Shown here: in pieces, positions 1 through 12,301 of the stretch
How the letters are laid out: each line of letters begins with the position of its first letter
Numbering within the stretch: the first letter of the stretch is position 1
Source of the DNA: Euphorbia lathyris
Lineage: Eukaryota; Streptophyta; Magnoliopsida; Malpighiales; Euphorbiaceae
Length of the DNA: 64,000 bases
Direction of reading: 5' to 3'
NCBI RefSeq assembly: GCF_963576675.1
Contig: NC_088917.1
Coordinates: 74,572,610 to 74,636,609, forward strand
Program-made: the position numbers and the translations under genes
The notes under the pieces: generated by a model
Databases searched by the model: none
What the model was told of the DNA's origin: nothing
Seen by the model: the letters and a program-made list of their open reading frames with translations, nothing else

Positions 1-769
1 TTCTAGTTATAACAAATAGTCTTTGTGGTTCGATCTCGTGCTTAGCATAATATTACTTGTTGCGATAGGATACACTTGTCTTATTAAATGCTATATATTT
101 TACGAGCATCAAAATCATCTTTGAAATCGTTTTTGTGCCACTCTCGAAAAATAATAATAATAATAAAAATAATAATAATAATAAAGCAAAAATAGAGAGT
201 AGTAGGCATTTTCAAGCTCCACCAAGAAATTTCAAGACCATCTCTACTTGCTAGAACAAATCAATAGAGACACGATGCAATTACGAAATTTCGTGTTTGA
301 ACTCGAGTTCTTAAAAATTAACCCCTAACTACTAAAATGCCTCACCTACATTACAACCCACTTCCAGCTCATTTTTAATGTTGTCAACCATAACAAGGAT
401 GGAAAAACCCAGATGAACATGCAAACTCGGTATGATTTTGAGTAAGTATAAAGAAGAGAGTGTAAACACCGACCCACCAAAAAATTGTGTGATTGAGTGA
501 ACCACCATTTGTGAGGTGTTTTACACCCTATCCCCTTCAAGTTTGTTCGGTTAAATATGCCTCTTTTAGTTAAAATGTGAATATTGATAATCAGATTGCG
601 GCTTCGTAAGCATCGTTTACATATTTGCTTTCCAAATGCTTATTTGTACAAATGCTTAGTTGGGGTCGGTCACTTGGTTAAAACAAGAGGTTTGCTAGTT
701 TGGTTAGTCCTTTTATAGGTTTTGGTTTAGTTTACTTGAGGACAAGTAAAGCTTTAAGTGTGAGGAAGT
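1..769 (+). mobile_element. 3' untranslated part of an Athila-like Ty3/Gypsy element
   Basis: Noncoding sequence leading into an LTR. It matches, with divergence, the 3' UTR of the better preserved element at 15862-17400: both carry a motif around GTGAGGTGTTTTAC and end in a purine-rich stretch following GGACAAGTAAAG, directly before TGATAGGG. It includes an AAT-rich microsatellite near 150-185. Small open frames here are not conserved in the related copies, so no gene is called. The element's 5' part lies outside the window. Confidence 0.7.
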
Positions 770-2619
770 TGATAGGGACATTTTATCCCTATCTTTTGGG
801 GTAATTTACGGTTTATTTTTAAGCTAAATTGTTAGGTTTAGTGCTAGTTTATTGCATATTTCAATAAATTAGCAACAAGTAATAAATTATGTACCTTTAG
901 TTGATTTTCATCATTTTTATTAAATAACATAAATAAATAAATCAAGTAATCTCGGTGTTCATAATTGTGCTTTGCAGGACAAACTTATAAGATGAAAAAG
1001 GCGATGAATAAACGTCCACGCGGAGCGCAACATGTACCACGCGGAGCTTAAATCAGTGAGAAGTGTTCGATAAGCGTCAGTAAATCATTTACACGGAGCA
1101 TGACCATTTCCACACGGAGCATGGACCTTTTAGAGGACAAAAATATGACTTCAGAAGCTCATCTACGCGGGGCATAGGTATTCCACGCGGAGCGTAGGTG
1201 TCAGGTCACCTTGTTCATATAGGGGACATATTTGGCACATTTTCATATTTTCATCGTATCTCCCTCATACAAACTTGGATTGAGGCGATTCAAAATGTTT
1301 TGGAAACCTAAGAGGAAGATGTAAAAGTGATTAAAAATGTCATCTCCAAATTCGTAGTGAAACAGACTCAAATAATTAATCTAAGTTGCTGGACGTGTTG
1401 AAGCTTAGGAAATCTTCCATGGATGTGAAATATGCAAGGGAGAAAATAAGAAAATAATGAAGCATCACATGCTTCATTATTCTACATCAAATTCAAAGTC
1501 TTCCTACCACTTTTACACACATTCAAGATCTCCATTCACATTCGAAGTCTCCTTTCACATTGAAAGTCTTCATTCAAAGTATTTTCTTCACACTATGTAA
1601 GTACAATTATGACCCAAGCTTAATTTGTGTATAAACAGGAGTGATTGGCACTCATTTAGTAAGAAGTATGTAGATGTAGATGTAGCTTTAGATTTAAATT
1701 CAGATTTTGTACAACTAAACTCTATCACTTTGAGAGCTTGTTCACTTGAGTCGTCACTCCGTCGAAGTTCCGTTCCACCTTCTTCCACCAAGCTCGAGAA
1801 GTTCCACCTCCAAGACCTAAGAGACGGCCTTGAGTCCTGTTAGCTAGTTCCAAGGGCCGATTCTTCCCTTCTTACTTGCTAATTAGCTTGTACTCTTCCT
1901 ATGTACTAGGCTTGGTTGTATTCATATTCTTTTCATGCCATATTTATAATATATGATTTGCAATCCCTATGTCTCTATACATGTTGATGTTTGCTACTTG
2001 TTTTGATATTTGTAATTGATTATTGTGTAGGGGGACATGATACCTTGCGACCCTTAGGAATGGGTTATCTTTAGGGAACCATATAGGCGCTACCCTACCG
2101 GAAGTATCACGGAAATCGTAGGAATTGACACACCACGGAACTTACGGGCCCTAATTTCTGATCCCCAGCATTAGACACGCCTTGACTAGGAACCATGTCA
2201 TCTAAGTACTTCACGGGCCGGCCTGTCTACATATCGTCATCTTTGTAAGAGTAAAGTATCAATTGTATATGTTTGGAGTCTTTGCTTATTATAATTATAA
2301 CTTATCTCAATCCGTAGAGTTCGGTTGTACGAGTCTGTCTCACCATAGTTTAGGAGTAGTTTGTACTTGTCACCCAAACCAACCTAAAGTATTCACCGCT
2401 TAGATAACATGTAAAACCGAGTAGTTTAATACTTGTAGTTATAAATCTCGTGGATTCGATACCCGGTGTTAACCGGATTATTACTTGATACGATGGGGTA
2501 CACATGCTCCTACATAGTAGCATCTAGTAGAGTTTGAAAGCAGATAGAAAGATCGTATCCATAACCATAGAACACTTAGCACACTAATATTTTACCGCTC
2601 TACTAGGCGCCACGCATCA
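770..2619 (+). repeat. 3' LTR of divergent Athila-like element
   Basis: Starts TGATAGGGAC and ends CACGCATCA, giving the TGAT...ATCA termini used by the other Athila-like LTRs here. The tail also matches them: the segment around 2490-2500 has the ACTTGATA..ACGANGGGGTACAC signature. The end at 2619 is preferred over a second candidate near 2526 because ACGCATCA is the family terminus. It is clearly older or from another subfamily than the LTRs at 10686, 36016 and 47482. At 1015-1200 it carries six imperfect copies of CACGCGGAGC. The matching 5' LTR is outside the window, so no target duplication can be tested. Confidence 0.7.
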
Positions 2620-3050
2620 GAGAGCACCCATCAGACCATCGGATAAAGCTGAGAAACAGAGAGGACATCGATGACAGGGAACAGAAGCAAGAGTATGCGG
2701 CCTAAAGCAACATGATGACGTGAAGTTTCTGACCTTGAGTGTTCAAGTGTCAACAAGTAACCACCCATTTCGATGAAAGAACAATTCAACCTTTTGAAAG
2801 AACAATCCTTTTTGTAATATTTTAGTTTTAATTAATTTTGGGGCCTCCCTCCTTTAAATAGAGAACAATAGTGGAGGGAAGGCACACACTTCTTCTGCAG
2901 ATAATTTTGAAAGAGCCGAAAGCTCTCTAAGAACTTCAAGAACTCCATTTTTGGAGTATCATTGCTCGAAATCAGGTTGTTCACTCTTCACTATGAGTGA
3001 GTAGTCATTTGAATGGGCTAGGCCAGTGGTGGGCTAGTGGTGTAAGTATG
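2620..3050. other. Unassigned stretch, possibly an LTR fragment of another element
   Basis: No coding capacity seen. A TTTAAATAGAG TATA-like motif lies near 2854, followed by a short leader-like region rich in CTTCAAGAACTCC, which is the kind of layout found in LTR promoters. I could not find a second copy in the window or define its ends. It is bounded on the right by the TGATG terminus of the next Athila-like LTR. Confidence 0.3.
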
Positions 3051-4265
3051 TGATGAGCCTCACGGCGTTCGGTACCGCAAGGCTCACTAAGGGATAAGTG
3101 TACCCCGTCGTTATCAAGTAATAAATTTTTGGAAAAGTCCAGGTATCGTCCACAGGATTTATTTCTGCAAGTATCGAGCTACTTGATCTCAGGTGTTATC
3201 TAGGCTTTGGGGGTTTGAGTTGGTTTTGTTTAAATTAATCTACTCCTAGGTTGAATTATACTACTCCTATCTAAGTTATCTGATTCTAACTAAGTAATTC
3301 TACGCCTAATTAAGTTACTCTACCCCTAATTAAGTTATTCTACTCCTAGGTGATCTTTCACTAATGCAATTACTCGAAAGAACATGGTATGAACGATAAT
3401 AATGAAGTTAGGTTACTAGGTCTATTGATTAAAAGCCTAATCTGAGTCACTTGTATTCAAGGCGATTAACCCTACTTACCCTCCTGAAGTTCCTAGTGCG
3501 TGATTCCCTTGTAAGGCCGAAACTAGGTCTAAGGCTCAGTAATTTGGGCTTAATCAACTAAGAGGTCGTCAATCTCCTAGGCTTTGACTAGGTCAGATTC
3601 AGCTCACAATATGTGCCTACTAGATTTTGGGGCTTTTGAATGAGTTAAACCAATTGAATAAAGCGTAAGACAAAGATTAAACAATAAGCATAGAACAAAA
3701 CAAGAGCTAAAATATTATTAAAGATGAAGAAGAATGTCACAGGATACAATTAGCCTAGGATTCATAGACTGTATCAAAGAGTACAAACAAGGAAAGGTAA
3801 AAGGAGATACAAAAATCCCTTTCAAGGAACCTGTCTACTATGCAGTCGGCTTCCTAGGTCTTAAGGATGGACCTTGAATTTTCCTCGAAGAACAACTTTG
3901 AAGGAGCTTCAATGGAGGTTGGAGAAGATGGAGGAGATGGAGAGGAAATTCAAGGGGAAAGCTAAAGTAAATTACAATAAATGAAAGATGTGTAATTTAC
4001 AATGGAAAAATCCTATTTATAGTTGTAGCTCGGGCCCTTTTCTTGACCTATTTCGTGTCCTTGTGCATGTGGGAAGTCGTGGGACCGGTCGTGGAGTCGT
4101 GGGGGCAGAATTGGTCTTTTTGACCAATTCCCGCAGGTCTGCTCGCCGAGCAGGCCCCTGGAGGCCTGCTCGGTGAGCTGGCTGCCAGCTCGCCCGAGCT
4201 GCCCTTTATAGGCCAGCTCGCCCTAGCAGGCCCCTGGAGGCCTGCTCGGCGAGCTGGCTGCCAGC
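3051..4265 (-). repeat. Partial Athila-like LTR, cut by Copia-1
   Basis: Starts TGATGAGCC, the reverse complement of the family LTR 3' end, and runs through the diagnostic CACTAAGGGATAAGTGTACCCCGTCG block shared with the LTRs at 36016, 40515, 45028 and 47482. A TATA box on the minus strand (CTATTTATAG, 4013-4022) is conserved. The U3 palindromes (TGCTCGGCGAGC type) are reached at 4138-4260, where Copia-1 interrupts it. The remaining U3 was not found. It could be a solo LTR or the 3' LTR of a larger element whose other parts were lost with the right end of Copia-1. Confidence 0.75.
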
Positions 4266-6120
4266 TGTTGGAAATAAGGCTAAGGTATAGCAGCGGAAAT
4301 ATAAAATTTTAGTCTACTTCCATATAACCATAGGATCCGTTAATCGTTATTTCATATAAAGAGGCTTAAGAAGAAATACCTTACGATGAACAATCTACCG
4401 TTGTTAATGAAGTGCCCACAACTCTACTCCGAGTTCCCAAGCACAAAGTAAAACACAAGAAGATTAAGTTAGAATCAACCGTATGAGATGCAACCAAAAT
4501 AGATTGCCTCTAATTAATCAACACAAGATCAAAGAAAAAGGGAGATAGATGAAATTAATCGATCGATGGAAGCCGTATGAATTCTTGTCCACGAACTAGG
4601 GGAGTCGAATTCTTTTCTCTCTCTCTCTTGCAAAAATCAAAATTCACAAAGGGAGTATATATGCTTAGTCGAAATTCTATGTAGTAGGGGGGTATATATA
4701 ATCACTTGTATTTAAACCCTAGTTAGATAGGAATAGGTTACTTAATAGGAATTCCATTCGGAATAGAATTCCTAATTATTATCTCACTATATATCTAATA
4801 TATCTAGGATAATAATAAACAACCTTATTGGATAATAATAGGAGTATATTAATCTAATTAAAACTCCTAACTTAATTATCTCTTAATCAATTTAATTCAT
4901 ATTCCTAATCAAATTAGGATTAATAAAATCAAAATACTTAATTACTAATTATATATAAATTTCGGCCCCCTTTATTTAAATGGGCCTTACTAGGCTCAAT
5001 TGACTTCCATCAATTAATAACATCCATCTCTCTTTTGGTTCCAAGTCTTATGTGTGATCCATTAGGTTCTTACTACTTCTGGCCGTATGCAACTATTAAA
5101 TTAATTTCTTCAAGAATTATATTTAATCTTTGCATAACGGAATGATGTACTGAGTATGTTATTGGAAAGTCTATAATCATTCCCCCAGAGTCCGTTAAGA
5201 AGACAGGTTGATTCCGTCGTTAACCTTTCCATATTAGTTACAGTATAATTCGATCCTTTATCAACTACATCCTTGAACTGAATCTTATGACTATGGATGA
5301 TGTCAAGTTACATATAGCGAGACGTTCGTTTTACTTGTACAGGCCGAGTCAACTCAAATAGATAGGTTAAGTGAAATCTGCATTTCAAGTCTTAAGCTAT
5401 CACCTTGCAAGGATTTAGAGCCGAGTCTTCCACAAGTGATCCATGGACGTATCTCCCATTTATCGGGAGTGAGAAATGCTCAATCCAAAATATAACGATC
5501 CCGCAATTACTTCCTGTGATACCCAACGTCTACTGTTCACACCCTAGAGTCATCTCTGTTAAGGATCATGTTACACCAGAGTCAAAGCGTCACATTCCGT
5601 AATCCATAATACCAATTAACATTCCTTTGAGTCTGAGGATTAGTTATACCTATTAATACCAATGAGATGAACAGGTGACAAGGATGAATCTACCCATCCT
5701 GTTATCTCAAATCGGATCCCCAATCCTAATGAACAACATTTCATCGGATCTATGTAACTGTCTAGATATCTGTATATATGAAGCTCGTGAGATTAGCTTT
5801 CTGTCGGACAGAAGACATTGTTACATACAAGTCTCAATAGTGATATGTCAATCCCAAACATATCACTTGACTTGGGGTGGTTTTAAGTTTATTAGTTTAC
5901 TATAAATTTTGTCTCACTTCATGCTTGTATGAACATTTTATAATCACTTTAAATAAACTTACGGATTTCCTTTTATTAGACTTTATTTAGCGCTTATAAG
6001 GGATTGCCTTTATATAGTTACAAAACATATATCTCATTAAAACAAATGATGTAAAGAACAATACATTTACATTAAGTTTGTATCCTAGAACAATTGTCTA
6101 TAGGACACTAAACCCCAACA
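4266..6120 (-). repeat. 3' LTR of Copia-1
   Basis: Begins TGTTGG and ends CCAACA. It is homologous along its length to the two Copia-2 LTRs at 24619-26481 and 31681-33544. The adjoining inner sequence TACTCCCACTTGGAC (6121-6135) reads as purine-rich GTCCAAGTGGGAGTA on the element strand, which is the polypurine tract. Short plus-strand open frames near 5405 and 5675 recur in the other LTRs but run antisense to the element and are treated as chance. Confidence 0.88.
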
Positions 6121-6187
6121 TACTCCCACTTGGACAATTGTTTCTAAAACTTATCCCAGTAGAAGTAAGATGACGATCATGTACTCT

Positions 6188-7674
6188 CTAGGTTAAGGGC
6201 TTTGTCAACGGATCTGCAACGTTGTCCTCTGTAGGTACTCTTTCTATTCTCACATCTCCTCTAGCCACAATCTCTCTAATGATGTGGTATCGCTTAAGGT
6301 AATGCTTAGACGCATTATGAGACCGTGGTTCCTTTGCTTGTGCAATGGCTCCATTGTTATCACAGTACAGTGTAATGGGATTGACAATGTCAGGCACCAC
6401 ACCTAGTTTTGTAATGAACTTTCTAATCCAAACTGCTTCCTTTGCTGCTTCCGCAGCGGCGATATACTCTGACTCGGTCGTAGAGAAAGCTACGCTTCCC
6501 TGGTTGGAAACTCTTCCAACTGACCGCGCCCCCATTCAAGATAAACAGGTTTCCTGATTGGGAATTAAAATCATTCTCATCTGTGAGATGACTTGCATCT
6601 GAAAATCCTTCTATTTTCAGATCACCTTCTCCGTACACTAGGAACATATCTTTAGTTCTTCTCAAGTACTTAAGAATGTTCTTGACAGCAATCCAATGCT
6701 CGTCTCCTGGATTACCTTGGTAATGACTCGTTACTAATAACGCGAACGCTACGTCAGGTCTAGTGCATAGCATAGCATACATAATCGAACCGATTGCGCT
6801 GGCATACGAGACTACAGCCATGCGTCTTTTGTCATCATCGGTTTTAGGACATTGATGATTGTTTAACTTCACTCCATGCACCATGGGTAAGTTACCTCGT
6901 TTTGATTCAAGCATGCTAAACCGATTTAGCACCTTTTCAATGTTTGTAGCCTGTGAAAGACCAAGCAGTCTACGTGATCTATCTCTGTAGATCTTTATAC
7001 CAAGTATATAGGATGCTTCACCAAGGTCTTTCATTGAGAAGTTACCAGATAACCATACTTTTACCGACTGTAGTAGAGCAATGTCACTTCCCATTAATAA
7101 TATATCGTCCACATATAGTATGAGAAATGCTATAGAGCTCCCACTTGCTTTCTTGTAAATGCAAGCTTCTTCGCAATTTTGTTCGAAACCAAATAGTTTT
7201 ATGGTTTCGTCAAAACGCTTATTCCAGCTTCTAGATGCTTGCTTGACTCCATAAATGGATCTCTGAAGTTTGCAAACTTTATTTGCATCCTTCGATATGA
7301 AACCTTCAGGCTGCATCATATATACATCCTCAAGCAGGTTTCCGTTTAGGAAAGCTGTTTTCACATCCATTTGCCAAATCTCATAATCGAAGTGAGCGGC
7401 AATTGCAAGCATGATTCTGATTAATTTGGACATAGCCACAGGAGAGAAAGTTTCGTCATAATCAATTCCTTGCTTCTGACGATATCCTTTCGCTACTAAC
7501 CTAGCTTTGTAGGTGCTAACCTTTCCATCCATGTCAGTCTTCTTTTTGAAGATCCACCTGCACCCAATGGGTTTTATCCCTTCGGGTGGATCAACCAAAG
7601 TCCACACTTGGTTAGTATACATGGAATCCATTTCAGAATCCATGGCCTCTAGCCATGCTTTAGAATCTGGACTA
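6188..7674 (-). pseudogene. Copia-1 pol, reverse transcriptase and RNase H part
   Basis: C-terminal part of the Copia polyprotein, which copies the element RNA into DNA and removes the RNA strand. The reverse transcriptase region runs from the CRWIFKKK block through ARLVAKGY, the FLNGNL block and the catalytic YVDD motif (in LYVDDILL), all present. The RNase H region has SDASHLTDEND, then a frameshift near 6500-6530; the following frame continues with TTESEYIAAAEA, a CDNNGAI motif and the typical NVADPLTKPL end before a stop at 6188. The upstream coding part is displaced to 47100-47476 by the Sirevirus insertion. The first dozen residues of the long open frame starting at 7715 come from the Sirevirus LTR and are not Copia-1. 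Confidence 0.9.
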
Positions 7675-7679
7675 GTAAG
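7675..7679. repeat. Target site duplication of the Sirevirus (left copy, GTAAG)
   Basis: GTAAG directly precedes the TGTTGG terminus at 7680 and recurs at 47095-47099 directly after the CAACA terminus at 47094. The Copia-1 coding sequence resumes at 47100, exactly as it continues in Copia-2 near 28047. Confidence 0.95.
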
Positions 7680-9014
7680 TGTTGGTCCCTTATAAGGTTG
7701 CAAGTATAGTTCCAAGGGGGGTTAGGAACTATTTAAACTTTTTCGCAATTAGGGCAGACTTCTTTTTCTAAGGAAAAAGGTTTTAACAGCGGCGCTGAGT
7801 AAACAGTAAGATACTTGCTTAGTCAACTGGTGACTAGGTCAGTTTCTTAGCTTGAGTCAGGAGATAGCACTTAGAGTCTATTCCTGAGCTCAGATGTTCA
7901 ACGCGCACAACTCAACTTGACCTCTTTACTTGGTCAGTTTTGGTTATTTCAAGCAAGCAATATGTATAAGGAGTTAAAGGTAAGAAATACTTTACTCAGC
8001 AGATTTATCCAGGTTCGGCTTCTTCTAAGCCTACGTCCTGTCCCCGGAACACGTTCCGAGATTTCGAATCCTCTACTGAGCTCTTTAAAGGTAGAGCCTC
8101 AAACCTTTTACAATCTTAGCAACTGAGTATAACAAGAGTACCTTCCTCTATACCTCTACTCAATCCTAATCTCTCGTTGAGTACTATAACCGAGTACTCA
8201 GCCTCTCCTTTTTATTTCTAGAAATGATAAGTGTTTGTCCTATACAATGATTTGCTAAGACACTTTAGACGATTGAAATAATCACTCTAGACTTTTACAC
8301 AAATATAAGAAATGTAGTGTAAGATTGCTTTGCTTCTTTGCTTGCAGAACTTGTGTAGAAATTTGGTCAGCGTAATGGCTTGATCAAGTTCTGTGTTGAA
8401 TGAAGCTTCTGATGGCACTATTTATAGAGACGTCTTGAGACATCGGTCATTTCGAATTTCGAAATAACCATTGGAGGGAAACGGCTTCCTGTCGTTGTCA
8501 TCCTGACTTGCTCAGAGCTCTCGGCCAATCAGATTCACGTATCTTCTGTCCTCGGTCAGCTTTTGGTCAGCTCGGCATAGTGTCTCTCCATTTATGGTAA
8601 CATCAACTAGACAGCATACTGTGTCGTCTGAACTTTACCCAAAGTGGAAACAATTTGTCTGGAAGTTTTCCTTAGCCAGCTGCTGTCTCGTACGCTTTGT
8701 CGAATCAACTCAACAGCTTCGTTCCGAAGTTGTTCCTTGAAGGTCTTATAGATCCTTCTTACGCTGAGTTGCGTTTTGTACACAGCGACACCGTTTTGAC
8801 AGACGCGGGCCGAGTTAACTTGAGTTGTTTGACTTGGGCCTTGACTTCCGTATTGGGCTTGGGCCTTGTGATTCTTGTGTCTTATAAACAATTTAACTCA
8901 ACATTGAACAAATACATTAGTAGAATAAATCAAAGCTTTTAAACTTAATGTGATTAGAATATTTTACTTAAACAATTTTGTCAAATCAAAATTATGTGGA
9001 AAGGTGTTTCAACA
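7680..9014 (-). repeat. 3' LTR of the Sirevirus
   Basis: 1335 bp, TGTTGGTCCC...TTTCAACA. It matches the split 5' LTR at 35071-36015 plus 46704-47094 (1336 bp when the insertion is set aside). Differences seen by eye are scattered single bases plus small indels. A TATA box on the element strand reads as CTATTTATAGAG at 8418-8429. Confidence 0.93.
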
Positions 9015-9519
9015 AACTCCCCCATTTTGATGTTGGCAAAACTATTCAGCGAGGAACTCAGTATTGAGCTCCCCCATGATAGTTGACCTAATATACTTAG
9101 CAAACTCCCCCGTAAGGGTTGAGCTACTGACTTAGTTTTACTCTAAACTTTTAAAGGTTTTAATTGAGTAAGTCTAAGGTCAGTTCTTGGATATAGGTCA
9201 GCTCATGGAACATATTCTATATTACTCAGTATTAAGCGGAAGGTTTTATCATTCAGAGAGCGCCGAGTAATTTGTTGTTCAATGATTTTTATAAGACAAT
9301 GTTCTATAATCATACAAGTCAAAGTCAATCATATTATAAGCATAGTGTTAGTTTGAAGATACTTTAATGACTTAATACTTGGCATCAGATAAAAAATAAC
9401 TCATAACTCATATAAAGAACGATGCAAGTAATTATATAAATAGTCAGTGCATTAGAAGTAAAAGAAATAGGTACAAAGGATAACATAGACAACAACAAAA
9501 AAAACGTTCTAGCCTATTT
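9015..9519 (-). promoter_or_regulatory. Repeated polypurine tracts upstream of the Sirevirus 3' LTR
   Basis: Three copies of the CTCCCCC block occur at about 9016-9032 (followed by ATTTTGATG), 9066-9080 and 9102-9115. On the element strand each reads GGGGGAG. A fourth similar block (TTTCTCCCCCGTTTTG) lies near 9588-9603, inside the end of the envelope-like gene. The copy beside 9014 is the functional plus-strand primer position; the others match the extra polypurine copies described for Sireviruses. The rest of the stretch is noncoding. Confidence 0.8.
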
Positions 9520-10680
9520 CTATTTCTTTTTCTTTTGCTGAGACTGACTATGACTACGCTCATGCTGAGCTCTAGCTGCTTGTTCTTTCTCCCCCGTTTT
9601 GTCAGCATCAAGAGGAGGAAGTCTGAAGGCATCAGTTAAGACAGCTCGAGTGAGTTCTTGGGACAGCTCTTTAAGTTTCTCAGCGCTTTCATTGACGCCG
9701 TCAAAAATTGCACCTCCATCACTGGATACCTCTTTGGGTATGTTGAGTTCAGCAGCACTGATCATATTGACGACAAACGCCTAAGATTTGCCTTGCCAGA
9801 TGAGTGCTTCAATAAGACCAGCAATGACTTGGTGGAAGGTCTTTAAAAGGGCTGTGTCGTAATACTGACGTTGAATATTGGTATGACGAATGTGGTTGAA
9901 GGTTTGTCGTGTGATAGACAGCATCTCATTCTGCTTCATTGCGTCAGTATCCATCTCTTGCTTATTCAGATTCAGCAAGCGAACAGCCTCACCAATTTGC
10001 TCCACTGAGCACTGATTGTAAGAAACCATTTGTTCATTGGTCTTGAGTTGCTCAGTGTGAAGCTGAGCAAAGAGCATCTTGACTTCAGATGAAGTGGCAT
10101 AGTCGGGGTTCACAACTGACAAGTTCTGTACTTGTTGGTGTAGAGAGTTCAAGTGATGCACGATTGTTAGCTGGATCTCAGCCAACTTGGCAATTGAATC
10201 CTGCTTAGCTTGCTGTGCTTGGAAGGTAATGATGACATTCAGCAAGTCCTTGAGTCCCTTAACTTCGTTGAGAAGTTGAGTGACCTGGGTAAGCTGAGTA
10301 TTCTCAAGAGTTGAAGACCCAGCAGCAGGAGGAGTGGATTGTTGAAGGTCTTTAATCAGAGCTTGCACTGAGTCGATTATACGCTTGCCAGACTCAGTGG
10401 CATTGAGATAGCTTTAAGATCCTTCAGCAACATCAGTGTGACCAGTAGGAGGAGGTGTGAGAGGAATCACGTGGTCAGTGACTGGTAGAGATGTACTAAT
10501 CTGCACTTGAGGTTCTGGAATGGTTGATTGATCGGCAGAATTATTGAGTGGAGAAGTAGAAATGCGAATACTGTCAGTGCTGACTGGAGCAGTTGAAGTC
10601 AGCACAATGCTTGGATGCACAACATGGACAGTAATTGCCTCAACCTGACTTGTTGAGGTGGCAGAAGCATTTTGGTCGGC

Positions 10681-10685
10681 ATATT
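10681..10685. repeat. Target site duplication of element A1 (left copy, ATATT)
   Basis: ATATT directly precedes TGATAGGGG at 10686 and recurs at 19034-19038 directly after the LTR end at 19033. Confidence 0.95.
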
Positions 10686-12277
10686 TGATAGGGGTCAAAA
10701 ACCCCTATCTTTGGGTACGGTTTTAGGACGGTTTTTAGGTTTATTTGGCTAATAAGCGAGCAATTCTCGCATTTAAATGCTTTTGTGTGAGTTAGTTAGA
10801 AATTGGAAGCATTCTATTTACCTTTCGTCGTTTAGGCTCGTTTTGTGATCAATTTAGGCAAATACGGCCGAAATAACACGCATATTAGAATTCAGTTATC
10901 TTTTGAAGCTAATTGGTCCGTCAAAAGTCGCACCAAACGAAGTGTTTGCTCAAAATAAGCGATTGACGGATCAATTCGGCTTTTGGACTAATGTTTTCTG
11001 GAGTTTTTATACGTGTGCAGGTGTAAGTTCGGACGAAAAAGGGTTTGGAAGTCATCCGGCACGGATCGAGGGCGCTTCGAGCGAAAACGCTCGGCGAGCA
11101 GGGCCCCCCGGGCCATTTCTGCTCGCCGAGCAGGCCACCAGGCGCCTGCTCGGCGAGCAGGGGCTGCTCGTCGCAATTCTGCTCGGCGAGCAGCCTTTCC
11201 TGCTCGGCGAGCAGACTTGCAGGAATTGGTCAAAAAGACCAATTCCGCCCCCACGAAGCCACATTCGACCCCACGTCTTCCTACACCAACTAGAACACGA
11301 AAATAGGTCAAAACGAGGCCCGAGACGCGTCTATAAATAGGGTTTTTCAATTGTAATTCATTATCTTTCGTTTTTGTAAATTATTTAAGCTTTCCCCTTG
11401 TAATTCCTCTCCATCTTCCTCAAACTCCATTGAAGCTCCTTCAAAGCTTTCTACCGAGGAATTATCAAGGTCCGTCCTTAAGATCAAGTCGCCGGCTGCA
11501 GAGTAAACAGGTTCCCTGAAAGGGATTTTTGTATCTTCTTTCATCTTTCTATGTTTGTACTCTTTGATACAGTTGCCGAACTTGTCTTATTGTATCTTGT
11601 GACAATCATCTCGCCTTTAATAATAATTTAGCTCTTGTTTTGTTCTATGTTTATTGTCTAATTCTTGTCTTACGCTTTATTCAATTGGTTTAACTCATTC
11701 AAAAGCCCCAAAATCTAGTAGGCACATATTGCGAGCTGAATCTGACCTAGTCAGAGCCTAGGAGATTGACGACCTCTTAGTTGATTAAGCGCCAATTTAC
11801 TGAGCCTTAGACCTAGTTTCGGCCTTAGGGAATCACGCGCTAGGAACCTCAGGAGGGTAAGTAGGGTTAATCGCCTTGAATACAAGTGACTTGGATTAGG
11901 TTTTACTCAATAGACTTGATAATCTATCTTAATTATTATCGATCATTCCATGTTCCTTCGAATAGTTTCATTAATGAAAGATCAATTAGGGGTAGAGTAA
12001 TTTAGTTAGGCTTAGAATAACTTAGCTAGAATTAGATAACTTAGTTAGAATTAGATAATTTAGCTAGGATTAGCACAATTCAACCTAGGAGTAGATTAAT
12101 TTAACAAAACCAAACTCAAAACCCCCTAAGCCTAGATAACATTCGAGATCGAGTAGCTTGATACTTGCAGAAATAAATCCTGTGGACGATAACCTGGACT
12201 TAAACTGGAAATTTATTACTTGATAACGACGGGGTACACTTATCCCTCAGATCGGGTTCTTCACGGAATCCGCATCA
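10686..12277 (+). repeat. 5' LTR of A1
   Basis: 1592 bp, TGATAGGGG...CGCATCA. The U3 has a GC-rich palindrome array (CTGCTCGGCGAGCAG type) at about 11085-11215 and a conserved block, GGAATTGGTCAAAAAGACCAATTCC, itself an inverted repeat, near 11221. A TATA box follows at 11331-11341. Confidence 0.95.
11331..11341 (+). promoter_or_regulatory. TATA box in A1 5' LTR
   Basis: CTATAAATAGG. The same motif is at 18079-18089 in the 3' LTR, and as CTATTTATAG in the minus-strand family LTRs at 4013, 36926, 41461, 45974 and 48431. Conservation in every copy supports it as the LTR promoter core. Confidence 0.7.
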
Positions 12278-12283
12278 AGTTTT

Positions 12284-12301
12284 TGGCGCCGTTGCCGGGG
12301 A
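12284..12301 (+). promoter_or_regulatory. Primer binding site, tRNA-Asp
   Basis: TGGCGCCGTTGCCGGGGA, six bases after the 5' LTR end, is complementary over 18 bases to the 3' end of plant tRNA-Asp(GTC) including CCA (recalled sequence). This is the usual Athila primer. Confidence 0.9.

Noticed and set aside
5405..5905. Plus-strand open frames in the Copia LTR (MQGFRAES.., MTRMNLPIL..) repeated at 25764, 26035, 32827 and 33098
   Set aside because: They recur only because the LTRs are homologous, run antisense to the element and are under 80 codons with no domain.
7680..7715. MELYLQPYKGPT as the start of a Copia-1 protein
   Set aside because: These codons lie in the Sirevirus LTR joined by chance to the Copia-1 frame at the insertion point.
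10903..11350. Overlapping frames on both strands across the LTR palindrome array, also at 17703-18059 and 36832-37395
   Set aside because: GC-rich palindromic DNA keeps several frames open on both strands; the repeats, not a protein, explain them.
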